A stretch of 47,244 nucleotides of DNA from the NCBI GenBank assembly GCA_016872815.1, contig VGYY01000003.1:1-47244 (forward strand), in the 5' to 3' direction. Of this stretch, positions 1 through 7,354 are shown piece after piece. A program made the translations under genes and the position numbers. The stretch comes from Planctomycetota bacterium (GTDB lineage Bacteria; Planctomycetota; B15-G4; SIAN01). Every line of letters starts with the position of its first letter. Positions within the stretch are counted from its first letter, which is position 1. The notes under the pieces are model-generated. The model was not told the origin of the DNA and did not search any database. It saw only the letters and a list, made by a program, of their open reading frames with translations.

Positions 1-81
1 CTGCGCCGCCGCTGCGCCCGCGGCAGCGGCCACCAGCGCCGCCGCCAGCGCCGCCGTCCGCCACCGTCGCCGCGCGGTCAC
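1..81 (-). CDS. Exported protein, N-terminal fragment (signal peptide only)
   Basis: The reading frame runs off the left edge of the window, so only the first 27 codons are visible. They give a GTG start, a short basic stretch (T-A-R-R-R-W-R) and then an unbroken Ala/Leu/Val core ending A-A-A-A-Q, which is a classical Sec signal peptide or signal anchor. The start codon overlaps the stop of the upstream adaptor gene in a GTGA arrangement (4 nt), so the two are almost certainly co-transcribed and translationally coupled. Partners of HlyD-like adaptors are often further adaptor subunits or ABC-transporter components, but nothing in this fragment identifies the product. Confidence 0.6.
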   Translation of the reverse strand, partial: MTARRRWRTAALAAALVAAAAGAAAAQ

Positions 82-1307
82 GATCCGGTCCGCGGCGCGG
101 TCTCGATCACCACCTTGCAGCGCATCCCCGGCACGAACGCCGGCGGCAGCGTGCCGTCGAGCTCGACCGTCGCGTCGTAGCTGTTCTCCGGCCCGCCCGC
201 GCTCTTCGGATCGGGGAAGCGGTCGAACCGGAGCCGGCCGACCAGCGTCTTCGCCGCGTCCGCGGCCGGCACCACCTTGACCGCGACGTTCTGCTCGAGC
301 TTCAGCAGCTGCGACTCCGGCAGGTCGAGCGCCACCGCCATCACGCCGGGTCGCGCCACCGTGAACAGCACCGCGCCGCCGCTGGCGCTGCCGCGCACCG
401 CGTGCCGTGCCGCGCCGCGCCCCGGCTCATAGTCGGCGATCGCGCCGTGCAGCGCCATGCCGTCCCGCGCCGCCCGCACCACCAGCCGCTCGCGGTCTCG
501 GCGCAGCTTCGCCACCCGCTCACGCGCGTCGCGGAACTCCGGATCGAGCTTCAGCAGCCCGTCCTCCCGCGTCCGCCGCTCCATCTCCTGCTGGCGGACC
601 AGCCGATCGCGGCCGCTCCTGGCGTCGCGCACCGCCTTCTCCTTGCCCTTCGCGTTCAACGGCTCGGTCACCTCCTCGTCGATCCGCCGGCGCGCCTGCT
701 GCAGCTCGTACGAGGTGAGCGACCGCGCCATCTGGCGGCGCGACCGCTTCAGCACGATCTCCTCGGTGGCGTCGGTCAGCTCGTCCGCCGTGTACATCTT
801 CTCGAGCTGCGCGAGCTCGTCCTTCTGGTCCTCGATGTTGTCCTTCGAGTAGCCGTCCGACAGCTCGATGCCGCGGCGCTTCAGGTCGAGCTCGACCTTC
901 CGGTAGAGATCCAGCGCCGCTTCCGCCTGCTGCAGCGCGTCATTGGCGTCGACCAGCCGCACGTCGCCGGCCTCCTGCTCCAGTCGTGCCGTCTCGCGCT
1001 GGTTCTGGTGGCGGATCTCGGTCGAGCGCAGGTCGCGCTCGGCCGCCTCGATCGCCAGGTCGACCGCCTCGAGCTTGAAGCGCGCCAGCACGTCGCCGAG
1101 CCGCACCGCGGTGCCGTGCGCCACCACCTCGGTGAACTCGAGCGGGCCGGAGTAGCTCTCGAGCTCGAGCTTGTGCTCCACCGCGTCGGCCGGCACCAGC
1201 GTGCCGGCGCGCTCGATCGGCGCGGCGGCGTCCTGCGTCGGTGCGGCGGCGAGACAGACGGCCAGCGCGGCGACCAGCGCGGCGCTCTTCCAACGGGTCA
1301 CGGACAC
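78..1307 (-). CDS. HlyD/RND-type periplasmic adaptor-like protein (membrane fusion protein)
   Basis: Start chosen at GTG 1307: an AGGAGG ribosome-binding site lies at 1315-1320 and the protein then begins with a clean signal peptide (TRWKSAALVAALAVCLAAAP). The first 25 codons of the longer frame have no such features. The 409-residue product has a beta-rich N-terminal part with a biotinyl-lipoyl-like stretch (around V-V-A-H-G-T-A-V-R-L-G-D-V-L-A), a long charged alpha-helical hairpin rich in Glu/Arg/Gln (about residues 75-280, coiled-coil-like), then a second lipoyl-like half (A-R-D-G-M-A-L-H-G) and a C-terminal beta-barrel region. That order (lipoyl half, helical hairpin, lipoyl half, barrel) is the membrane-fusion-protein architecture. 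Such proteins bridge an inner-membrane pump and the outer membrane. No pump gene is in view. Family assignment is by architecture, not by a diagnostic motif. Confidence 0.7.
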   Translation of the reverse strand: MSVTRWKSAALVAALAVCLAAAPTQDAAAPIERAGTLVPADAVEHKLELESYSGPLEFTEVVAHGTAVRLGDVLARFKLEAVDLAIEAAERDLRSTEIRHQNQRETARLEQEAGDVRLVDANDALQQAEAALDLYRKVELDLKRRGIELSDGYSKDNIEDQKDELAQLEKMYTADELTDATEEIVLKRSRRQMARSLTSYELQQARRRIDEEVTEPLNAKGKEKAVRDARSGRDRLVRQQEMERRTREDGLLKLDPEFRDARERVAKLRRDRERLVVRAARDGMALHGAIADYEPGRGAARHAVRGSASGGAVLFTVARPGVMAVALDLPESQLLKLEQNVAVKVVPAADAAKTLVGRLRFDRFPDPKSAGGPENSYDATVELDGTLPPAFVPGMRCKVVIETAPRTGS

Positions 1308-1450
1308 GGCGGTTCCTCCTGTCGTGAGGGGTTCGGTGCGACGCGTGGCGCCGCGATCGTTCCATACGAGCGACGACGGCATGCGTTGCCGCCCGGGCGC
1401 GCGAACGGCCCGGTATGGTACGCCGCCCCCTCGATCCGGGAGGAGCTGAC

Positions 1451-2428
1451 GTGCGATCCGTGATCCTCGCGCAGTGCGCCGCGTCTCTCCTCGCCGCCCT
1501 GGCGACCGGCTGCATCAGCGTCGTCGAGCCGGTCGGCGACGAGGCGCTGGCGGCGACGCCCGGCTGGGAGGCGCTCGCGGCCGACCCGACCACGGCGTCC
1601 TCTGCCGCTCCCTTCACCGGTCTCGAACTCGCGGAAGAACTCGCAGGCGGGCTCGATGCGCTCGAGTTCCTGCCGGGGCTGCGGGTCGCGGCGGTGGTGG
1701 CCGGCTCGCCGGCGGAGGGGGCGGGGATCGCCCCAGGCGATCGCGCGTTGCGCGTTGACGGCGTCGAGCTGCGCTCGCTCGAACAGTGGCACGCGCTGCT
1801 CGAGGCGGCGGCGCCGGCGGCTCGCCTCGCGCTGGAACTGGAGCGCGGTGGCGCGTTGGCGCACACCGACGTCGCCGTGGTGCGGCGTTCCTCCGCGGCG
1901 CTGCGCCCGGCCGACCGCTTCGTCGAGCGTCGTCGCCTCGATTGCATCGCGCGCACCGTGATGGCCGGCGCGGCACCGGGCGGGGTCGGCGTCAGGCTCG
2001 AGGAGATCGGCGCGCGATCGGTGCTGCGCGGGGCCGGACTGCGTGCAGGCGACGTGCTGGTCGAGCTCGACGCGCTGCCGCTCGCCGGCGTGCAGGACCT
2101 GTTTCGGCGGGTCGCCGCGGCGCCGGCCGGCGCGACGCTGCAGTTCACGCTGCTCGAGCCCGATGGCGCGCGCCGCGCCGCCGTGGTGCAGTTGCCGCGG
2201 CCGGAACGCCACCTCACCGAGATCTCGCTCTGGCCGCTCTTCTCTTGGAGCGAGACACCGGACGAGCGGAAGGGCGAAGTGGTGATCGGCGACCTGTGGC
2301 TGATCTGGTTGTTCCGCCGCGAACACGACGGCGACGCGTATCGCACCAGCATCCTGCGCTTCCTGTCGTGGGAGAGCGGCGTCGGGGCGCTGGATGAGGA
2401 AGCCGCCACCGGCGAGGGCGGGCGATGA
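1451..2428 (+). CDS. Lipoprotein with two PDZ-like domains
   Basis: Start chosen at GTG 1451, preceded by GGGAGGAG at 1438-1445; the longer frame beginning at 1415 has no signal sequence. Residues 1-21 form a lipoprotein signal peptide with a candidate lipidated Cys at 21 (A-L-A-T-G-C). Two PDZ-like segments follow: one near residues 60-140 (V-A-A-V-V-A-G-S-P-A-E-G-A-G-I-A-P-G-D) and one near 165-245 (S-V-L-R-G-A-G-L-R-A-G-D-V-L-V-E-L-D). No Ser-protease catalytic domain is present, so this is a PDZ-only scaffold or substrate-binding lipoprotein. It overlaps the next gene by 4 nt (ATGA), which places it first in a three-gene coupled unit with two FG-GAP proteins. It is divergent from the adaptor gene, so the 143-bp gap (1308-1450) should hold both promoters. 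Confidence 0.75.
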   Translation: MRSVILAQCAASLLAALATGCISVVEPVGDEALAATPGWEALAADPTTASSAAPFTGLELAEELAGGLDALEFLPGLRVAAVVAGSPAEGAGIAPGDRALRVDGVELRSLEQWHALLEAAAPAARLALELERGGALAHTDVAVVRRSSAALRPADRFVERRRLDCIARTVMAGAAPGGVGVRLEEIGARSVLRGAGLRAGDVLVELDALPLAGVQDLFRRVAAAPAGATLQFTLLEPDGARRAAVVQLPRPERHLTEISLWPLFSWSETPDERKGEVVIGDLWLIWLFRREHDGDAYRTSILRFLSWESGVGALDEEAATGEGGR

Positions 2429-3987
2429 CGCTTGCCGCGGCCGTGGCCGTCGTCGCCGCCGCCGGGATGGGCGAGCTGCCGCAGTTCACCGAGTCGCGCA
2501 TCGCCGTCGGCGCCGAACCGTTCGAGTACCAGCTCTCCGACGTCGACCTCGACCTGCGCGTCGATCTGCTGGTGTCGTCGGTGGCCGGTGGCGAGCGGAC
2601 GCTGCGCCTGTGGCGCCAGCGCGCCGACGCGTCCTTCCCGCCGACGGCCGACTGGTCGCTGGCCGTGCCGCCCGACGTGATCAGCTGGTCGTTGCTCGAC
2701 CTGCGGCCCGACCCCGGACGCGAGGTCGTCCTGCTGACGCGCGGCGGCGTCCACTCGCTGACCACCACCCGCGCCGGCCTGAAGGAAAACCTTCGCCGCG
2801 AGCTCGCCGCGCCGCTCATGCCCGACCTCGCCGATCCGCGGCGCCTGCCGGCCTGGCAGCTGACGCAGGACGTCGACGGCGACGGACGCGAGGAGTTGCT
2901 GCTGGTGGTCGAGGAAGAGCTGCGGATCCTCGGCGTGGCGGCCGACGCGGCGGCGGGCAGCGCGTTGGTGGAGCTCGGTCGGTTGCCGGTCGCGCCGCGG
3001 ACGACGCGGGTGAGCGAGCGCGGCAGCTTCACCTTCGGCAGCTCCGGGATGCGCGGCCGCGGGCCGGCGGGCGGCACGTCGTTCTTCCGCCTGGCGCGCA
3101 CGTCGCAGCCGGTGCTCTTCGGCGAGAAGCTGCTCGACCGTCGGCGCACGCTCGAACTGCCGCGACTGCTCGATTTCGGCGGCGATGCCGCGCTGGAACG
3201 CGTCGAGCGCGAGAACGGCCACTGGCGGGTCACGCCGCTGCCGCTGGGCGGCGGGCCGGCGCCGATGCCGGCCAGGTTCGAGTTGCCCGAGGCGGCCCGC
3301 GACGCCACCTCCACCGAGTGGACCGACCTCGACGGCGACGGCCGGCGCGAGCTGGTGGTCTTCCGCAGCGACGACGATGACAAGGTGGCGCTGGTGTTCA
3401 CCGCGCGCGTCGACCCCGCTCAACCGTTCGGAGCGCTCATCGACGCCGCGCCCAGCGCGCGGATCAAGCTGGCCGGGATGGGCGTCCGGTACTGGCTGAC
3501 CGACGTCGATCGCGACGGCCGCCAGGACCTTACGGCGCGCGTCTTCGACGTGCCGACCGGCTTGTCGACGCTGGCGACGGTGCGGCTCGACACGGCGTTC
3601 CACGTCTTCCGCGGTCGACCCGGCGCCACCTGGTCGCGCGCGCCCGACCTGAGCTTCGAGCGCAGCTTCCGGCCCGAGCAACTGACCCGCGTGCAGGAGT
3701 CGCTGCTGATCAACGTCGGCGGCGATTTCGACGGCGATGGCTGCAACGACCTCGTGACCACGCAGCTCGACGGGCGGGTCGAGATCCGCCGCATCACGGC
3801 CGGCGAATCGCTGCAGCTCGAAGCGAAGCCGGTGGTGTCGTTCGCGCCCACGACGGAGGTCGAGCGGCTCGAGACGTGGGATCTGAGTCGCGACGGAGTC
3901 GCCGACCTGACGTTGCGCCACGAGCAGGGGCTGACGCTCTTCGTCTCGCGCGGCATGCCGCGCCCGCCACCGGAGCAGCGCCGATGA
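2425..3987 (+). CDS. Secreted FG-GAP/VCBS-repeat protein (first of pair)
   Basis: 520 residues starting at an ATGA overlap with the PDZ lipoprotein gene. A short hydrophobic N-terminus (T-L-A-A-A-V-A-V-V-A-A-A-G) is compatible with export. The body carries at least six calcium-loop motifs of the FG-GAP/VCBS type: DVDLDLRVDLL, DVDGDGREELL, DLDGDGRRELV, DVDRDGRQDLT, DFDGDGCNDLV and DLSRDGVADLT. These D-x-D-x-D-G-x-x-(D/E)-L loops mark blades of an integrin-alpha-like beta-propeller. No enzymatic motif is visible. It is coupled on both sides by 4-nt overlaps, upstream to the PDZ lipoprotein and downstream to a second FG-GAP protein, so the three probably form one cell-surface assembly. The ligand is unknown. 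Confidence 0.85.
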   Translation: MTLAAAVAVVAAAGMGELPQFTESRIAVGAEPFEYQLSDVDLDLRVDLLVSSVAGGERTLRLWRQRADASFPPTADWSLAVPPDVISWSLLDLRPDPGREVVLLTRGGVHSLTTTRAGLKENLRRELAAPLMPDLADPRRLPAWQLTQDVDGDGREELLLVVEEELRILGVAADAAAGSALVELGRLPVAPRTTRVSERGSFTFGSSGMRGRGPAGGTSFFRLARTSQPVLFGEKLLDRRRTLELPRLLDFGGDAALERVERENGHWRVTPLPLGGGPAPMPARFELPEAARDATSTEWTDLDGDGRRELVVFRSDDDDKVALVFTARVDPAQPFGALIDAAPSARIKLAGMGVRYWLTDVDRDGRQDLTARVFDVPTGLSTLATVRLDTAFHVFRGRPGATWSRAPDLSFERSFRPEQLTRVQESLLINVGGDFDGDGCNDLVTTQLDGRVEIRRITAGESLQLEAKPVVSFAPTTEVERLETWDLSRDGVADLTLRHEQGLTLFVSRGMPRPPPEQRR

Positions 3988-5645
3988 GCGCCCTCCCCGG
4001 CTGCGCCGCTCTGGTCGCGTCGCTTGCGGCCGGCGACGTCTCGATCGCGCTGCCCGATGGGCTGACCGGCCTCGAGTTGCTCGACTGGGAGGGTGACTCG
4101 CGCCTCGAGCTGCTGCTGGTGGCGGATGCGGGGCTCACCGTCGCCGCCATCGAGGACGACGGCCGCCTCACGCCGCGCGCGCGAGTGGAGCGCGGCGCGG
4201 CGCGGACGCTCGCCTGGTGTCTCGCGCCCGTCGCCGGCACGTCGCGGCAGGAGCTGCTGGCGCTGCGCGAGGACGGCGTGCTGCAGCGCCACGCGGCGGG
4301 CGCGGCGGCGCCGGCGGAAGTGGCGCGGATCACCGGCCTGGCGCTGCCGAGCGGCGTCTTCGCCTTCCCGTTCGCGCGCGACCTCGACGGCGACGGCGAC
4401 GCCGACCTCGCATTGCCGGCCGCCGGAGGGCTCTCCCTCTGGTGGGTCGGCGCCGATGGCAAGGCGACGCGCGGGCCGCTGGTGCGCCACCGGATCGACG
4501 TCGGCCTCACCCTGCCGGCGCCCGAGGACGACGGCCCGGAGGTCGGCGTCTCGCTCTCGATCCCGAGCTTCGAGGTGGTCGACCAGAACGGCGATGGTCG
4601 CCCCGACCTGGTGTTCGAGTCGGACGACCACCTGCAGTTCTTCTGGACCGGGTCGAACGGCGCGTTGCCGGAGCAGCCGACGCTCGAAGTCGACCTGGCG
4701 GAACTGAAGGCGAAGCTCGCGCCGGCCGGCGGCAGCGTGCTCGACCCGGCCAACCTGTTCAAGGCGCTGGCCTCGCGGGTGTCGGCCGACGTGCGCGACT
4801 TCGACGGCGATCGCCGCGCCGACCTGCTGCTGCGCCAGGGCTCGAAGGTGTCGCTCTTCCCCGGCACGCCGGCCGGCATCGATCGCGCGAAGGCGGCGCA
4901 GGTGCTGAAGGTGTCGGGCAACCTGCTCGACGCCTTCGCGTTCGACGACGACCGGGACGGCAAGGACGACCTCTGCCTGCTGCAGGTGGCCGACGTCTCG
5001 TTCGGACAGCTGCTGCTCTGGGTCATCGTCGGCGGCGAGCTCGAGTTCGACCTCTTCACCTATCGCCAGGAGGCGACGCTGCGCTTCGGCAAGAGCCCGG
5101 CGAAGCGCCGCCGGCTGCGGGTCGAGCTGCCGGCGCTGCTCGGCATCGCCGACGAGTTCGAGGACAGCAAGGCGATCGAGCGGCTCGGCGACGAGTTCGC
5201 CCGCCAGCCGATCGGGCTCGATCTCGATGGCGACGGCCAGCGCGGCGACGTGGCACAGTTGCGGCGCGACGGGACGGTGGCGGTGTGGCGCGGCAAGGCG
5301 GCCCTGCCCGAGGCGCACGCAGCGGAGCTCGCCGAACTGCGCCGCGGCCTGCTGGCGCGCTTCGACGCTGCCGCCGCCGGCAAGGACGCGGTGAAGATCG
5401 GCCTGCTCGACCTGGTGGAGTGGGTCCCGACGCCGGGCGCGGCCATGCGCGCCGCCGTCGCCGGCCGCGAACCCGACACGCTCCTCGCGACCAGGGACCC
5501 GAGCGCCGACCGCAAGGATGCCGACGCTGCCGACCGCCAGACCGACCGCCTCCTGATCGCCGCCGACCTCGACGGCGACGGCAAGGACGAACTGCTGCTG
5601 CTCGATGTTCAGCCGCTGATGCTGTGGCGGCTGGCGGGCGGATAG
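3984..5645 (+). CDS. FG-GAP/VCBS-repeat protein (second of pair)
   Basis: Start set at ATG 3984, which overlaps the previous stop (ATGA). The longer frame from 3876 only reads through the upstream gene. The 553-residue product has a weak, Ala/Leu-rich N-terminus (M-S-A-L-P-G-C-A-A-L-V-A-S-L-A-A-G) that could be a short signal or lipoprotein peptide, but it is not a convincing one. About seven calcium-loop motifs are seen: DWEGDSRLELL, DLDGDGDADLA, DQNGDGRPDLV, DFDGDRRADLL, DDDRDGKDDLC, DLDGDGQRGDV and DLDGDGKDELL. A propeller fold is expected. It ends 10 bp before the stop of the convergent LanC-like remnant. The function is unknown; a surface-binding role is inferred from the family. Confidence 0.85.
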   Translation: MSALPGCAALVASLAAGDVSIALPDGLTGLELLDWEGDSRLELLLVADAGLTVAAIEDDGRLTPRARVERGAARTLAWCLAPVAGTSRQELLALREDGVLQRHAAGAAAPAEVARITGLALPSGVFAFPFARDLDGDGDADLALPAAGGLSLWWVGADGKATRGPLVRHRIDVGLTLPAPEDDGPEVGVSLSIPSFEVVDQNGDGRPDLVFESDDHLQFFWTGSNGALPEQPTLEVDLAELKAKLAPAGGSVLDPANLFKALASRVSADVRDFDGDRRADLLLRQGSKVSLFPGTPAGIDRAKAAQVLKVSGNLLDAFAFDDDRDGKDDLCLLQVADVSFGQLLLWVIVGGELEFDLFTYRQEATLRFGKSPAKRRRLRVELPALLGIADEFEDSKAIERLGDEFARQPIGLDLDGDGQRGDVAQLRRDGTVAVWRGKAALPEAHAAELAELRRGLLARFDAAAAGKDAVKIGLLDLVEWVPTPGAAMRAAVAGREPDTLLATRDPSADRKDADAADRQTDRLLIAADLDGDGKDELLLLDVQPLMLWRLAGG

Positions 5646-5655
5646 CGCAGCCGCT

Positions 5656-6373
5656 TCAGCGAACAGCGCGATCGGGCAGGTGGCGCACCGGGTCGAGCGG
5701 TTCGTGGAGCGTCGCGAGCCGCAGGAGCGCCAGCGCCTCGCCGGCGGCGCCGAGCATGAGGTCGACGCTCTCGGCGCCGGCGTTGGCCGGGTCGTGCGTC
5801 GCGCCGCGCAGCCACTTGACGCCTTCGCCGTCGGCGACCGCCGCGCGGCAGAGGAATTCGCCGGCGCGAGCCGCGAACTCGGCGTGCTCGGCGTCGCCGG
5901 TCGCGCGATGGAGGTCGCAGAAGAAGTCGAGCACGCCGGCGACGCCGCAGCAGAACGACGGCGGGAAGGCGGCGGCCGCAGCGTTCGGCGCATCGGCCGG
6001 CGCCTGCGCCATCACGAAGCGTGCGCCCGCCAGCGCGGCGTCGAGGTAGCGCGGCTCGCCGCTCTGCGCGTGGAGCAGCAGGAAGAGACGCGCCGTGCCG
6101 GGCGGTCCATGGCACCAGCCGCCGAGGCATTGGTCGGCACCGGCGATCACCGGCCAGCCGAGGCCGTCACCCTGCGGCCGCGCCTGTTCGAGCAACCGCT
6201 TCGCGGCGTCGCGGGCGGCGCTCGCGCACGCCTCGTCTCCGGTGACGGCGGCGACACGGGCGAGGGCGTAGGCGACGCCGGCCGTCCCGTGGCTGAAGTT
6301 GGTGTAGGGCTGGTTCCCCGCGAGCTGCCAGACCCAGTGAAGCGGCCACTCGCGGTCGCTTGCCCTATGCTCC
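5656..6373 (-). pseudogene. LanC-like lanthionine synthetase cyclase, C-terminal half only
   Basis: The minus strand encodes about 239 residues of a LanC-family zinc cyclase. The three hallmark motifs are in order: N-F-S-H-G-T-A-G (near 6285-6300, the His of the cyclase site), G-W-C-H-G-P-P-G-T (near 6103-6125, first Zn ligand Cys) and F-C-C-G-V-A-G (near 5945-5960, the other two Zn ligands). LanC enzymes close thioether rings in lanthipeptides; related LANCL proteins add glutathione. In the gene direction, a TGA at 6374-6376 stops the frame just upstream of the first motif. No ATG or GTG start lies between it and the motif, and the N-terminal half of the alpha-toroid, which normally includes a catalytic Asp, is absent. 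The C-terminus looks complete. The third motif is C-C-G rather than the usual C-H-G, giving a three-Cys zinc site. No precursor peptide or dehydratase is nearby. Probably a truncated relic. Confidence 0.75.
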
Positions 6374-6541
6374 CGTCAGCCCGCTTGACGCATGAGCCCC
6401 GTCGCAAGGCGACGGAATGTTGGCGCAGGACGAGGCGGGAGATCGCGGTGGTCCGTCGTCTGTCGGGTACAGGCAATCGATGGAGCCCGCAGCTCGCAAC
6501 GCGGTTCACGCAGGATCGGGCGGGCGCGAGGATGTGATTCG

Positions 6542-7324
6542 ATGGGGGTGATCTCGGGGACGCTGGTCGCGTGGGTCTTGCTGCTGCCGGCCGCGCCGCC
6601 GGCCGCCGCGGCGTTCAAGTGCGTGACGGGCAGCGCGCCGGTCGTCGCCGCCGATCCCGGCGAGGAACTCGCCGAGTTCGGCAGCGCGCTCGACGCGAAG
6701 GAGTGGAACCGTGCGATCGAGCGGGTCGCGGCGCCGGCGAAGCAGACGCGCGCGACGGTTGAACTGCACGCGAGCGTGCTCGCCGCCGCCGTGAAGGCCG
6801 GGGCCGAGGGCGAGAAGTTCGTGGTGCGAGCGCTCGAGTGGAAGCACATCACCGACGCGGAGCAGCCGCTCGCCGCGGCGCTTGGCGCGCTCGGGGCGCG
6901 GCCGGAGCCGAAGCGGATCGAGCTCTACGGGGAGTACCTGAACGACCTGCGCATCCCGGTCGCGCGCGCCGCGATCATCGCGATGGGGAACTTCTTCGGC
7001 GAGAAGGAGGCACTGCGCAAGAAGGTCGTCGCGCAGCTGGTGCGCGCCTACGACGGCACCGGCATGGGCGGCGAGGGCAGCGGCCGGCAGCGCAACGATC
7101 CGAAGAGCGCGCTCGGCCAGCCCGGCGATCGGATGGCCGTCCGCCACGATTTCCAGTACCAGCTGGCGCGCCTCACCGGCGGTGTGCATTTCTCCGATGC
7201 CAACGACTGGGTCGCCTGGTTCGGCGCGAACGACAAGACGAAGTGGCGCGACGGCGTCGACAAGCCCGACATCAAGCTCGACGGTTTGAAGAGTGGGCCC
7301 GCGCCGGGTTCGGGCGGTCGCTGA
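6542..7324 (+). CDS. Secreted alpha-helical protein of unknown function
   Basis: The longest frame begins at 6392, but ATG 6542 starts a signal peptide (M-G-V-I-S-G-T-L-V-A-W-V-L-L-L-P-A-A), so 6542 is preferred; the ribosome-binding site is weak. The 260-residue product is Ala/Glu/Lys-rich and helical. Its first two thirds look like HEAT-type solenoid helices (for example A-R-A-A-I-I-A-M-G-N-F-F-G). Near the C-terminus a W-V-A-W-F-G-A-N stretch precedes a Lys/Asp-rich tail. That region resembles the end of HEAT-like exported proteins in which damage or fragmentation counters are typical, but no specific family can be named. It lies 30 bp upstream of the esterase gene on the same strand, so the two may share a transcript. 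Confidence 0.7.
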   Translation: MGVISGTLVAWVLLLPAAPPAAAAFKCVTGSAPVVAADPGEELAEFGSALDAKEWNRAIERVAAPAKQTRATVELHASVLAAAVKAGAEGEKFVVRALEWKHITDAEQPLAAALGALGARPEPKRIELYGEYLNDLRIPVARAAIIAMGNFFGEKEALRKKVVAQLVRAYDGTGMGGEGSGRQRNDPKSALGQPGDRMAVRHDFQYQLARLTGGVHFSDANDWVAWFGANDKTKWRDGVDKPDIKLDGLKSGPAPGSGGR

Positions 7325-7354
7325 TCGCCGTCATCCCGCCAGGAGACTGCGCCG

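Noticed and set aside
940-3921. Very long minus-strand open frame over genes 1451-3987
   Set aside because: The translation is Arg/Ala/Pro text opposite intact coupled genes. Long antisense frames are expected at this GC content.
5656-6373. Active lanthipeptide cluster
   Set aside because: No precursor, LanB/LanM/LanL dehydratase or exporter is adjacent, and the cyclase half is missing.
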